In this document: piece after piece, positions 33,326-39,871 of the stretch
How positions within the stretch are numbered: the stretch's first letter is position 1
Layout of the letters: each line of letters begins with the position of its first letter
NCBI GenBank assembly: GCA_036638975.1
Contig: JAVWJP010000005.1
Span: forward strand, 1 to 64,000
Reading direction: 5' to 3'
Length of the DNA stretch: 64,000 bases
Source: JAVWJP01 sp036638975
GTDB lineage: Bacteria; Bacillota; Clostridia; Oscillospirales; Ruminococcaceae
Notes under the pieces: generated by a model
Databases searched by the model: none
Told to the model about the DNA's origin: nothing
Seen by the model: only the letters and a program-made list of their open reading frames with translations
Translations under genes and position numbers: made by a program

Positions 33326-34161
33326 AGGTAGCTGTTTTAAGCGGCAAGGGTGGAACCGGCAAAACCTTTGTTGCGGTAAACCTTGCAGCCGCCGCCGGTA
33401 AGGCTGTTTATATTGATTGTGATGTTGAAGAACCGAATGGCAGATTATTTTTTAAACCGCAAAGCACTGTAACAAAGACGGTTACAACGCTTATTCCGCA
33501 GTTTGACACAACAAAGTGCAATGCCTGCCGCGAGTGTGTTAATTTTTGCAGGTTTAACGCGCTTGTTTTTGTAAAAGACAAGCCAATGCTTTTTGCCGAT
33601 ATTTGTCACTCTTGCGGTGGCTGTGTGCGCCTGTGTAAAACGTCTGCCATAACAGAAAAAGAAAAACCGGTAGGTGTTGTGGAGTGCGGCGAAAGCGGCT
33701 TGGTGCACGTGGTAACAGGCATTATGAATTTGGGTGAAGCCTCGGGAATACCTGTTATTAAAGCAGCTTTGTCACAGTGCGCAGCTAGCGAGGCTTTGAC
33801 GGTGATAGATTGCCCGCCGGGCAGTGCCTGCCCTGTAATGGAGAGCATTATGAATGCCGATTACTGTATTATTGTGGCAGAACCCACGGCTTTTGGCTTG
33901 CATAATTTTAAGATGGTTTACGAGCTGGCAGGTCTGCTTAAAAAGCCCTGCGGGGTGGTAATTAACAAAGCAGATGAAGAATATGCCCCGCTTAATGCGT
34001 TTTGTGCCGAGGAAAACATAAATGTGCTATGTACTGTTCCTTATAGCCGCGAACTGGCAGCTATGGGCGCAAAAGCAGAAATAGCCGTTGAGCACGACAG
34101 CCAATTTAAAGATATCTTTTGTAAGCTGCTCTATGATGTTAAAAAGGGGGCGCTTGCATGA
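33322..34161 (+). CDS. MinD-superfamily ATPase with inserted ferredoxin domain (first copy)
   Basis: A 279-residue P-loop ATPase with the deviant Walker A GKGGTGKTF (residues about 8-16). An inserted ferredoxin domain at about residues 64-110 carries two [4Fe-4S] motifs, CNACRECVNFC and CHSCGGCVRLC. The later IDCPPGSACP and VINKADEEYAP motifs complete the MinD/NBP35-like fold. Proteins of this type are thought to assemble or transfer Fe-S or mixed metal clusters at the cost of ATP. It overlaps both neighbours by 4 bp, and a paralogue follows at once. Confidence 0.9.
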   Translation: MKVAVLSGKGGTGKTFVAVNLAAAAGKAVYIDCDVEEPNGRLFFKPQSTVTKTVTTLIPQFDTTKCNACRECVNFCRFNALVFVKDKPMLFADICHSCGGCVRLCKTSAITEKEKPVGVVECGESGLVHVVTGIMNLGEASGIPVIKAALSQCAASEALTVIDCPPGSACPVMESIMNADYCIIVAEPTAFGLHNFKMVYELAGLLKKPCGVVINKADEEYAPLNAFCAEENINVLCTVPYSRELAAMGAKAEIAVEHDSQFKDIFCKLLYDVKKGALA

Positions 34162-35042
34162 AAAAGCTGCTGATTTTAAGCGGGAAGGGCGGCACAGGCA
34201 AGACCACGGTTGCCGCAGCTTTTATAGACTTTTTAAATTCAAAAGCTTTTGCCGACTGTGACGTAGACGCACCAAACCTGCATCTTGTCGTCAAAGAAAC
34301 ACAAGCATCGGAGAATAAAAATTATTATGGCGGACAAAAAGCTGTTATTAACTTACAAAAATGTACAGCTTGTGGCGTGTGCGTTGATAATTGCCGATTT
34401 GATGCAATAATTAAGACCGGCAGCGTCTGTAAAATAAATGAGTATGCCTGTGAGGGCTGTGGAGTTTGTTTTCGTAGTTGCCTGCAAGGTGCTGTGAAAA
34501 TGTCAGATGACATTGCGGGTGAGCAGATGTTATTTAAAAGTGACCGCGTTTTTTCTACCGCCAAGCTTAAAATGGGGCGCGGAAACTCAGGCAAGCTGGT
34601 AACCGAGGTTAAAGCAGAGCTTTTTAAAAATGCGCCGCAAGCCGAGCTTGCAATTATTGACGGCTCGCCGGGTGTAGGTTGCCCTGTTATAGCCTCGGTC
34701 AGCGGAGTGGATTTGGTGCTTATTGTTGCAGAACCGTCACTTTCGGGCATAAGCGACATGGAGCGCATTATTAAGACTACCGAAATATTAGGCACAAAAG
34801 CGGCAATTTGCGTAAACAAGTACGATATAAGTGCAGAAAACACAGATGCTATAGAGCGCTTTTGTACAAAAAACGGGCTTGCCTTTGTGGGGCGTATTCC
34901 ATACGATAAAAAGGCTTTAAGTGCTGTAAACAGCGGGCACAGCCTCGCCGCAGAAAAATGTCCGGCAAGAGATGCGCTTTTGGAGCTTTGTAAAAACACG
35001 CTTAATATACTTGAGATAAATACACCGGAAAATTTGTTTTAA
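34158..35042 (+). CDS. MinD-superfamily ATPase with inserted ferredoxin domain (second copy)
   Basis: A 294-residue paralogue of the preceding gene product. Walker A is GKGGTGKTT and the ferredoxin insert has CTACGVCVDNC and CEGCGVCFRSC, giving two [4Fe-4S] sites. The segment IDGSPGVGCPVI and the switch-like EPSLSGISDMERI are conserved. The pair probably forms a heterodimer, as in the Desulfovibrio orange-protein locus, where two such ATPases are encoded together. The start codon lies in the 4-bp overlap ATGA with the previous gene. Confidence 0.9.
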   Translation: MKKLLILSGKGGTGKTTVAAAFIDFLNSKAFADCDVDAPNLHLVVKETQASENKNYYGGQKAVINLQKCTACGVCVDNCRFDAIIKTGSVCKINEYACEGCGVCFRSCLQGAVKMSDDIAGEQMLFKSDRVFSTAKLKMGRGNSGKLVTEVKAELFKNAPQAELAIIDGSPGVGCPVIASVSGVDLVLIVAEPSLSGISDMERIIKTTEILGTKAAICVNKYDISAENTDAIERFCTKNGLAFVGRIPYDKKALSAVNSGHSLAAEKCPARDALLELCKNTLNILEINTPENLF

Positions 35043-35087
35043 ATAATCAATTAACGGCGTCAGCCGAATTAAAAAGGAGTTATTATT

Positions 35088-35444
35088 ATGAAAATTGCTG
35101 TTGCGGGTATGGGAAACACTGTTGCGGGGCACTTTGGACACTGTGAGAATTTTAATATTTACGAAACGGAAAACGGAAAGATTGTTTCTGCAAAAAGTAT
35201 AGCAAACCCGGGGCATAAGCCGGGCTTTTTGCCAAACTTTCTTGGTGATATGGGCGTAGAGCTTATTATTGCCGGCGGTATGGGCGGCGGTGCTGTAGAA
35301 ATTTTTAACGAGCGCAAAATAGAAGTAATTGTTGGCGCAGAGGGCGATGCAAAAGAAGCTGTCGAGAGATATTTAAGCGGTGAACTTAAATCTACAGGCT
35401 CTATTTGTCACGAGCACGAGCACGCAGACGAGTGCGGCAAATAG
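35088..35444 (+). CDS. NifX/orange-protein-like metal-cluster-binding protein
   Basis: A 118-residue single-domain protein of the NifX family: AVAGMGNTVAGHFGHCENF at the start, GVELIIAGGMGGGAVEIF in the middle. The tail CHEHEHADEC is rich in His, Cys and acidic residues and looks like a metal-binding site. It is the second NifX-like protein of the operon, 45 bp after the ATPase gene with its own SD, AAAGGAG. By family it could carry a Mo- or Fe-containing cluster delivered by the two ATPases. Confidence 0.88.
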   Translation: MKIAVAGMGNTVAGHFGHCENFNIYETENGKIVSAKSIANPGHKPGFLPNFLGDMGVELIIAGGMGGGAVEIFNERKIEVIVGAEGDAKEAVERYLSGELKSTGSICHEHEHADECGK

Positions 35445-35590
35445 GCAAACTTAAAAAGTATACAGGTACAAAGCTTGCTTGTAGTGTTTAAAAAATGATG
35501 CAAGCGCTCATGCACGCCATGCGCGTTACTAGCACGCTACTAACAAAATGCTGAATTCTAGCAAAAACAGTTTTGTTTTTAAGCAAAGAG

Positions 35591-35637
35591 AAACCCCGCG
35601 AACCGGCTCTACAGGCTAGTTTGCGGGGCTAATTTTT
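35591..35637 (+). terminator. Terminator of the NifX/ATPase operon
   Basis: CCCCGC (35594-35599) pairs with GCGGGG (35623-35628), with weaker pairing inside, and is followed by CTAATTTTT on the plus strand. It lies about 150 bp after the last gene of the operon; the DNA between has no gene. Confidence 0.6.
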
Positions 35638-35654
35638 GGTGGACACGCTGGGGC
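35637..35654 (-). pseudogene. Duplicated 3' end of tRNA-Val
   Basis: This 18-bp stretch repeats the tRNA-Val 3' end with its CCA (35728-35745) with one mismatch, and the identity extends several bases past the CCA. The rest of a tRNA does not follow. It is a remnant from duplication, recombination or a past insertion at the tRNA 3' end. Confidence 0.65.
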
Positions 35655-35698
35655 ATCACGTGCTTTACGGCTCTTTCTCGCCTGCGGCTTGTTGCCAC

Positions 35699-35721
35699 AA
35701 AAAAACTGCCTTGCGGCAGTT
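35699..35721 (-). terminator. Terminator of tRNA-Val
   Basis: AACTGCC-GCAA-GGCAGTT followed by TTTTT on the minus strand, a few bases after the tRNA 3' end. Confidence 0.8.
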
Positions 35722-35727
35722 AATTTT

Positions 35728-35804
35728 TGGTGGACACGCCGGGGCTCGAACCCGGGACTTCCTGCGTGTGAAGCAGGCACTCTAACCAGCTGAGCTACGC
35801 CTCC
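35728..35804 (-). tRNA. tRNA-Val (anticodon CAC), odd acceptor stem
   Basis: On the minus strand a 77-nt tRNA with D arm GCTCAGCTGGTTAGAGTGC, anticodon stem CCTGC/GCAGG around TTCACAC (anticodon CAC, Val), T arm CCGGG-TTCGAGC-CCCGG, discriminator A and encoded CCA. The acceptor stem GGAGGCG/CGTGTCC has a G-G mismatch at position 4:69 and a G-T pair at 5:68, unusual for a working tRNA. A promoter and a terminator are present, so it is probably transcribed. Confidence 0.88.
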
Positions 35805-35821
35805 GAATGTTATCTCTTAGT

Positions 35822-35850
35822 ATTATAGCACATGGAGGCGGACGCCGCAA
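35822..35850 (-). promoter_or_regulatory. Promoter of tRNA-Val
   Basis: Minus strand TTGCGG (complement of 35845-35850) and TATAAT (complement of 35822-35827) with a 17-bp spacer, about 18 bp before the tRNA. Confidence 0.7.
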
Positions 35851-35862
35851 TATAAAATATGT

Positions 35863-35897
35863 AAAAAGGCATAGCTTTTTTACAGCACAGCCTTTTT
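35863..35897 (-). terminator. Terminator of the DUF1540 gene
   Basis: AAAAAAGGC pairs with GCCTTTTT on the minus strand immediately after the small Cys-rich gene. Confidence 0.55.
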
Positions 35898-35903
35898 TGC
35901 AAG

Positions 35904-36074
35904 TTAGGCGTTCATTTCAAAGCTTTTGCAGTCGGTGCACTGGTCCATAGATGGGTTCATTTCGTGTGTGCCTATAGTCACACAGTTAAGCGAGCAATAG
36001 TTTTTGTCGGAGCAATGGTTTTTGCATTGTTGTACGCTGCATTTTATACATTCATTAGCCTTACAATTATCCAT
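35904..36074 (-). CDS. DUF1540 small Cys-rich protein
   Basis: A 56-residue protein with eight or more Cys, including CIKCSVQQCKNHC and CTDCKSFEM near the end, the DUF1540 pattern; it probably binds a metal ion. The family occurs in spore-forming and related Bacillota and has no firm function. The start at 36074 (MDNCKANE) is seven bases after AAGGAGG. The longer frame from 36116 would place that SD inside the gene. Confidence 0.82.
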   Translation of the reverse strand: MDNCKANECIKCSVQQCKNHCSDKNYCSLNCVTIGTHEMNPSMDQCTDCKSFEMNA

Positions 36075-36246
36075 TTTCATACCTCCTTTTTTTAGTTTCA
36101 CAATCAGTATTACCAAAATATCAAATTTTATTATTTAATTTTTATATATTACAGATATTTTGTTCCACGAGAAAGCAATTTATATGTGCAATATGTCAAA
36201 AAACGATATAGCTAATTGTAAATATTAACAAACTTTGACGAAATTA

Positions 36247-36275
36247 TTGACAAATGCTTTAAGTAATATTATGAT
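36247..36275 (+). promoter_or_regulatory. Promoter of the PTS operon
   Basis: Consensus TTGACA (36247-36252) and TATGAT (36270-36275) with a 17-bp spacer. It gives a leader of about 135 nt before ptsH. The 130 bp upstream, back to the DUF1540 start, are AT-rich with no gene. Confidence 0.75.
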
Positions 36276-36294
36276 GAGTAAAGAACAAAATAAA

Positions 36295-36380
36295 GCAATG
36301 TAACTGATTCGATCAGGCATGAACTTTCAATAAACCTAACAAGTTTCGGTTTTGGGAGTGCACGCCTTTTCTGCTTTTTT
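36295..36380 (+). promoter_or_regulatory. RNA antitermination switch (RAT plus overlapping terminator)
   Basis: GCAATGTAACTGAT-TCG-ATCAGGCATGAAC (36295-36324) resembles the ribonucleic antiterminator bound by BglG/LicT/GlcT proteins (GGATTGTTACTG...CAGGCAAAACC). Its 3' half, AGGCATGAACT (36315-36325), can instead pair with AGTGCACGCCT (36357-36367; 9 of 11 pairs), enclosing an AAACC/GGTTT stem and followed by TTTCTGCTTTTTT, an intrinsic terminator. The two folds exclude each other. The fourth-gene product family (GlcT) encoded in the same operon is the expected binder. Confidence 0.75.
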
Positions 36381-36415
36381 AGGGTACTAAATAACAGAGA
36401 GGAACTGATTATAAT

Positions 36416-36673
36416 ATGAAAAAATTTGATTACACTGTAAAAGACCCATTGGGGTTGCACGCAAGACCGGCGGGGCTTTTTGTAAAATGCGTGTCGGGCT
36501 ACACATCTAACGTAAAGCTTACAAAGGACGGCAAGGACGCTGACGCCAAAAGGCTTTTTGGAGTAATGGGGCTTGCGGTTAAGTGCGGAGATACCATAAC
36601 GGTTACGATAGACGGTGCCGATGAAGATGCAGCACTAAGCGGGATAAAAACATTTTGCTCGTCTAATTTTTAG
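36416..36673 (+). CDS. ptsH: HPr phosphocarrier protein, Arg at position 46
   Basis: HPr carries phosphate from enzyme I to the EIIA domains. The active His15 is in GLHARPAG and the 85-residue length is normal. The segment aligned to the regulatory Ser46 (KSIMGVMSL in B. subtilis, KSLF in E. coli) reads KRLFGVMGL here, so residue 46 is Arg (codon AGG at 36551-36553). HPr kinase could not phosphorylate that position, and CcpA co-activation through it should be lost. First gene of the PTS operon, behind the RNA switch. Confidence 0.95.
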   Translation: MKKFDYTVKDPLGLHARPAGLFVKCVSGYTSNVKLTKDGKDADAKRLFGVMGLAVKCGDTITVTIDGADEDAALSGIKTFCSSNF

Positions 36674-36712
36674 AGCAAAGCTTGTACTTTTTAAATGGAA
36701 AGGGGTCACCCA

Positions 36713-38407
36713 ATGAAAACCTTACATGGGGTTGGAGCTTCTAAAGGCATAGCTATAGGGCGGCTTCTTTTTTATAAAGGCAGCCCGTATAAAGTTGAAA
36801 AAATTGTAATTACCGATATCGAGGCAGAGCTTGTGCGCGAAGAAGAAGCGCGTAAAAGCGCCGTTGACAATCTTAATCATATTTACGAAAAGGCTAAAGA
36901 CGAAATCGGCGATGCTGATTCTATGATATTCCAAATTCATGCAATGATGCTTGATGACCCCGATTATGTTGAGTCTATAACAGATATTATAAAAACAGAA
37001 AAGGTTAATGCGGAATATGCTGTCAGCAAAACTGCCGACAAGTTTGCTAAGATATTTTCTGACATGAACGATACCTATATGAAGGCGCGTGCGGCAGATG
37101 TCTATGATGTTTCAAAAAGCCTTATACGAGAGCTTTCCGGCGAAAAGGCACAGAACCTTGACGAAGTAAAGGGGCAGGTGGTTTTGGCAACCTACGACCT
37201 TATGCCAAGCGAAACCGTGCAGCTTGACAAAAGCAAGGTGCTTGCATTTGTAACGGGCGGCGGCTCTAAAATATCGCATTCTGCAATACTGGCGCGCACC
37301 ATGAGCATACCTGCTGTGGTGGGGCTTGGCGATGAATTTGACGAGCTTACCGATGAGGGCATAGTCGTAATAGACGGCTTTAACGGAGATGTCTATATAG
37401 AACCTGATGATGCGACTATAGCAAGCTTTACCCGCAAACGCGAGGAATATTTGGCGGAGCGCGAAAGGCTGGCAGAGCTTATAGGCAAACCAAGCAAAAC
37501 AATTGACGGTGTTCAGATAGAAATTAATGCAAATATCGGGCATACCGGTGATATTGCTTTGGTGCTGGAAAATGATGCGGAGGGAATAGGGCTTTTTCGC
37601 AGCGAGTTTTTGTATATGGAAAGTGACGACTTCCCTACAGAGGACGCGCAATATGAGGTATACAAAGAAATACTCGGGCGTATGAATGGTAAAAGAGTAA
37701 TTGTCCGAACTCTCGATTTAGGCGCGGATAAGCACGTCCCGTATTTTGATATTCCGTCTGAGGATAACCCCGCTATGGGTTACAGGGCTATAAGAATATG
37801 CCTAAAACGCCCCGACATTTTTACTACGCAGCTTAGGGCATTGCTTAGGGCATCGGTTTATGGCAAGCTTGCCATAATGATACCTATGATAACATCTCTT
37901 GATGAGGTGCTTAAAACAAAGGCTATTATCGAAACAATCAAGCTCGATTTAAAATCTAAGAATATACCGTATGCCGAGGATTATGAATTTGGAATTATGA
38001 TAGAAACGCCGGCGGCTGTTATAATAAGTGATATTTTGGCACAGCACGTCCAGTTTTTTAGTATAGGTACTAACGATTTAACGCAGTATTCACTGGCTGT
38101 AGACCGCATGAACGATTCTATTTCGCAGCTATACGACCCGCGTCATTTAGCGGTTTTGCGTATGATGCAGCTAACCGTTGAGAATGGAAAGCGCTACGGC
38201 GTATGGACAGGTATATGCGGGGAATCGGCAGCAGACGCTGAGCTTATTCCTGTGTTTTTGTCTATGGGTGTGGCTGAGCTCTCTGTAAACCCGGCAGCCG
38301 TTTTAGATGTTAGACAAAAGGTACGCGAAACCGATTTAAGCGAGTGCCGCGAAGAAATATTGGCTCGCCTTTACGATGGAGATTGGGGAAAGCTTATATT
38401 ACCGTAG
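36713..38407 (+). CDS. ptsI: PTS enzyme I (PEP-protein phosphotransferase)
   Basis: Enzyme I takes phosphate from PEP and passes it to HPr. The 564-residue protein shows the N-terminal HPr-binding domain, the phospho-histidine in GGGSKISHSAILARTMSIP (His about 189-196), and the C-terminal PEP-binding barrel with RTLDLGADK, IGLFRSEFLY, SIGTNDLTQY and the active Cys in GICGES. The start at 36713 follows AAAGGGG; the earlier ATG at 36695 precedes that SD. It lies 39 bp after ptsH and before the antiterminator gene. Confidence 0.97.
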   Translation: MKTLHGVGASKGIAIGRLLFYKGSPYKVEKIVITDIEAELVREEEARKSAVDNLNHIYEKAKDEIGDADSMIFQIHAMMLDDPDYVESITDIIKTEKVNAEYAVSKTADKFAKIFSDMNDTYMKARAADVYDVSKSLIRELSGEKAQNLDEVKGQVVLATYDLMPSETVQLDKSKVLAFVTGGGSKISHSAILARTMSIPAVVGLGDEFDELTDEGIVVIDGFNGDVYIEPDDATIASFTRKREEYLAERERLAELIGKPSKTIDGVQIEINANIGHTGDIALVLENDAEGIGLFRSEFLYMESDDFPTEDAQYEVYKEILGRMNGKRVIVRTLDLGADKHVPYFDIPSEDNPAMGYRAIRICLKRPDIFTTQLRALLRASVYGKLAIMIPMITSLDEVLKTKAIIETIKLDLKSKNIPYAEDYEFGIMIETPAAVIISDILAQHVQFFSIGTNDLTQYSLAVDRMNDSISQLYDPRHLAVLRMMQLTVENGKRYGVWTGICGESAADAELIPVFLSMGVAELSVNPAAVLDVRQKVRETDLSECREEILARLYDGDWGKLILP

Positions 38408-38425
38408 CCAAACGGAGGTTTGACG

Positions 38426-39250
38426 ATGAGTTATAAGGCAATAAAGGTTTTTAACAATAACGTGGTGCTTGCCGAAGAAGAAGATGGCAAGCAGGTAGTA
38501 CTTATAAGCAAGGGCGTCGGCTTTGGAATAAAAAGGGGCGAAATTATAACCGCCGATGGTGATGACAAAAAGGTTTTTTACATACTTGATGATAACGTAA
38601 GCACGGCAGATATAAAACGCTTTAGCTACGATATAGAAAAGGTGGCGGACGTAACTCATCAAATAGTAGATTTGGCACGCGAGAAATTGCACATAACAAG
38701 CGACAAGCTTTATGATGCACTTTATGACCATATTTCTTTTGCCATAGAGCGTCTAAAAATGGGTCTTCCAATCGAAAACCCGTTTATAGGCGAGATAGCC
38801 ATAATGTGCACACGTGAATATGAGGTTGCCGAAACGGCCGCCGCACTTATAAAGCAAAGTATAGATGTAGACATAGGCGATGCCGAAAAAGGCTTTATAG
38901 CGTTGCATCTTTACTCTGCACGTAGGGGCAGACACATAAACACGGCTATGCAAAGCGCGAGGGTATACAATGATGCAGTTAAGCTTGTCGAAAAACATTA
39001 TGGGCGCAAATTTGATACAAATTCATCAGTTTGCAAAAGCTTTTTGATGTCGCTTAATCAGCTTGTCAATACGTCGGCGAAAAATTTGGTGCAAATGCCG
39101 ATTAAACAGTATGTAAGGGGCTGTATGCCCGATGAATTTAAGCTGGCAAGTGCCATAGCAGCTCTTTTAAAAAACGAAGTTGGCACAGAGCTTTCAGACG
39201 ATGCAAAGGCTTTTTTAGCTGTAGATATAAGTAAGCTGCTTCAGCTATAG
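38426..39250 (+). CDS. glcT: GlcT/LicT-type transcription antiterminator, PRD2 histidines replaced
   Basis: A 275-residue RNA-binding antiterminator with an N-terminal CAT domain (KVFNNNVVLAEEEDGKQVVL, SKGVGFGIKRG) and two PTS regulation domains. PRD1 has both phosphorylatable histidines, His102 (YDHISFA) and His161 (FIALHLYS), matching LicT His100 and His159. In PRD2 the matching positions are Ser209 (FLMSLNQ) and Asp267 (FLAVDIS) instead of His207 and His269. HPr-dependent activation through PRD2 therefore seems lost, leaving EII control through PRD1. Start at the ATG 38426, seven bases after GGAGG. It should bind the RAT in its own operon's leader. Confidence 0.9.
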   Translation: MSYKAIKVFNNNVVLAEEEDGKQVVLISKGVGFGIKRGEIITADGDDKKVFYILDDNVSTADIKRFSYDIEKVADVTHQIVDLAREKLHITSDKLYDALYDHISFAIERLKMGLPIENPFIGEIAIMCTREYEVAETAAALIKQSIDVDIGDAEKGFIALHLYSARRGRHINTAMQSARVYNDAVKLVEKHYGRKFDTNSSVCKSFLMSLNQLVNTSAKNLVQMPIKQYVRGCMPDEFKLASAIAALLKNEVGTELSDDAKAFLAVDISKLLQL

Positions 39251-39281
39251 CTGATGTACAATAAAGATGGGGGCAAAAAAT

Positions 39282-39779
39282 ATGGGCTTTCTTGATAAAT
39301 TTTTGGGTCTGGCAAAGCAAAAGGACGAGATAATTATAAAAGCACCTGTAGAGGGCGAAGCAGTACAGCTTAGCGAGGTAAGCGACCCTACCTTTGGCGA
39401 AGGAATATTGGGGCAGGGAATGGCCATATGCCCGACAAGCGGGAGAATAGTTTCACCCGTAGACGGCACTGTACAGCTTATGTTTGACACAGGGCACGCA
39501 GTAAGTATACTGTCTGACGCGGGAACAGAGGTTTTGGTGCACGTCGGGCTTGACACAGTAAAGCTTGAGGGCAAGCACTACACTATACATACAAAAAGCG
39601 GTGCGGCTGTAAAAGCCGGAGATTTGCTTATGGAATGTGACATGAAAGCCATAGCGGCAGACGGTTACGATACCATCACCCCTGTAATAATTTGCAACAG
39701 TACCGATTATAAAACGGTGGAATGTGTTGCGGGCAAGAGCGTTAAAGAGCTTGATAATATAATTACCCTTGCAAAATAG
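39282..39779 (+). CDS. crr: PTS glucose-family EIIA protein
   Basis: A 165-residue EIIA of the glucose type that passes phosphate from HPr to the EIIB domain of the next gene. The active-site His is in EVLVHVGLDTVKLEG, with the second histidine in the family position missing from the GMAICPTSG segment and seen only later (GKHYTIHT); the fold-typical SPVDGTVQLMFDTGHAV segment is present. Start at 39282 after GGGGG; 39267 is an earlier ATG without SD. It is separated from EIICB by two hairpins. Confidence 0.93.
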   Translation: MGFLDKFLGLAKQKDEIIIKAPVEGEAVQLSEVSDPTFGEGILGQGMAICPTSGRIVSPVDGTVQLMFDTGHAVSILSDAGTEVLVHVGLDTVKLEGKHYTIHTKSGAAVKAGDLLMECDMKAIAADGYDTITPVIICNSTDYKTVECVAGKSVKELDNIITLAK

Positions 39780-39788
39780 TTGGACATT

Positions 39789-39847
39789 TAGAGCCTCTTA
39801 ATATAGGCTCTGAATATAAAAAAACATTACACGGCAAGTGCCGTGTA
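39789..39847 (+). other. Two intercistronic hairpins before EIICB
   Basis: AGAGCCT...AGGCTCT (39789-39811) and TACACGGC-AAGT-GCCGTGTA (about 39829-39848) lie between crr and the permease gene. Neither has a T-run, so they look like RNA-processing or stability elements. They could separate expression of the permease from that of the upstream genes. Confidence 0.55.
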
Positions 39848-39871
39848 CAAAAAACGAGGAGGGCTTATTTT

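Noticed and set aside
32954..35444. Nitrogenase cofactor genes
   Set aside because: The NifX-like proteins are single-domain and no nifHDK, nifB radical-SAM or nifE/N genes occur in the window; the operon resembles the orange-protein type instead.
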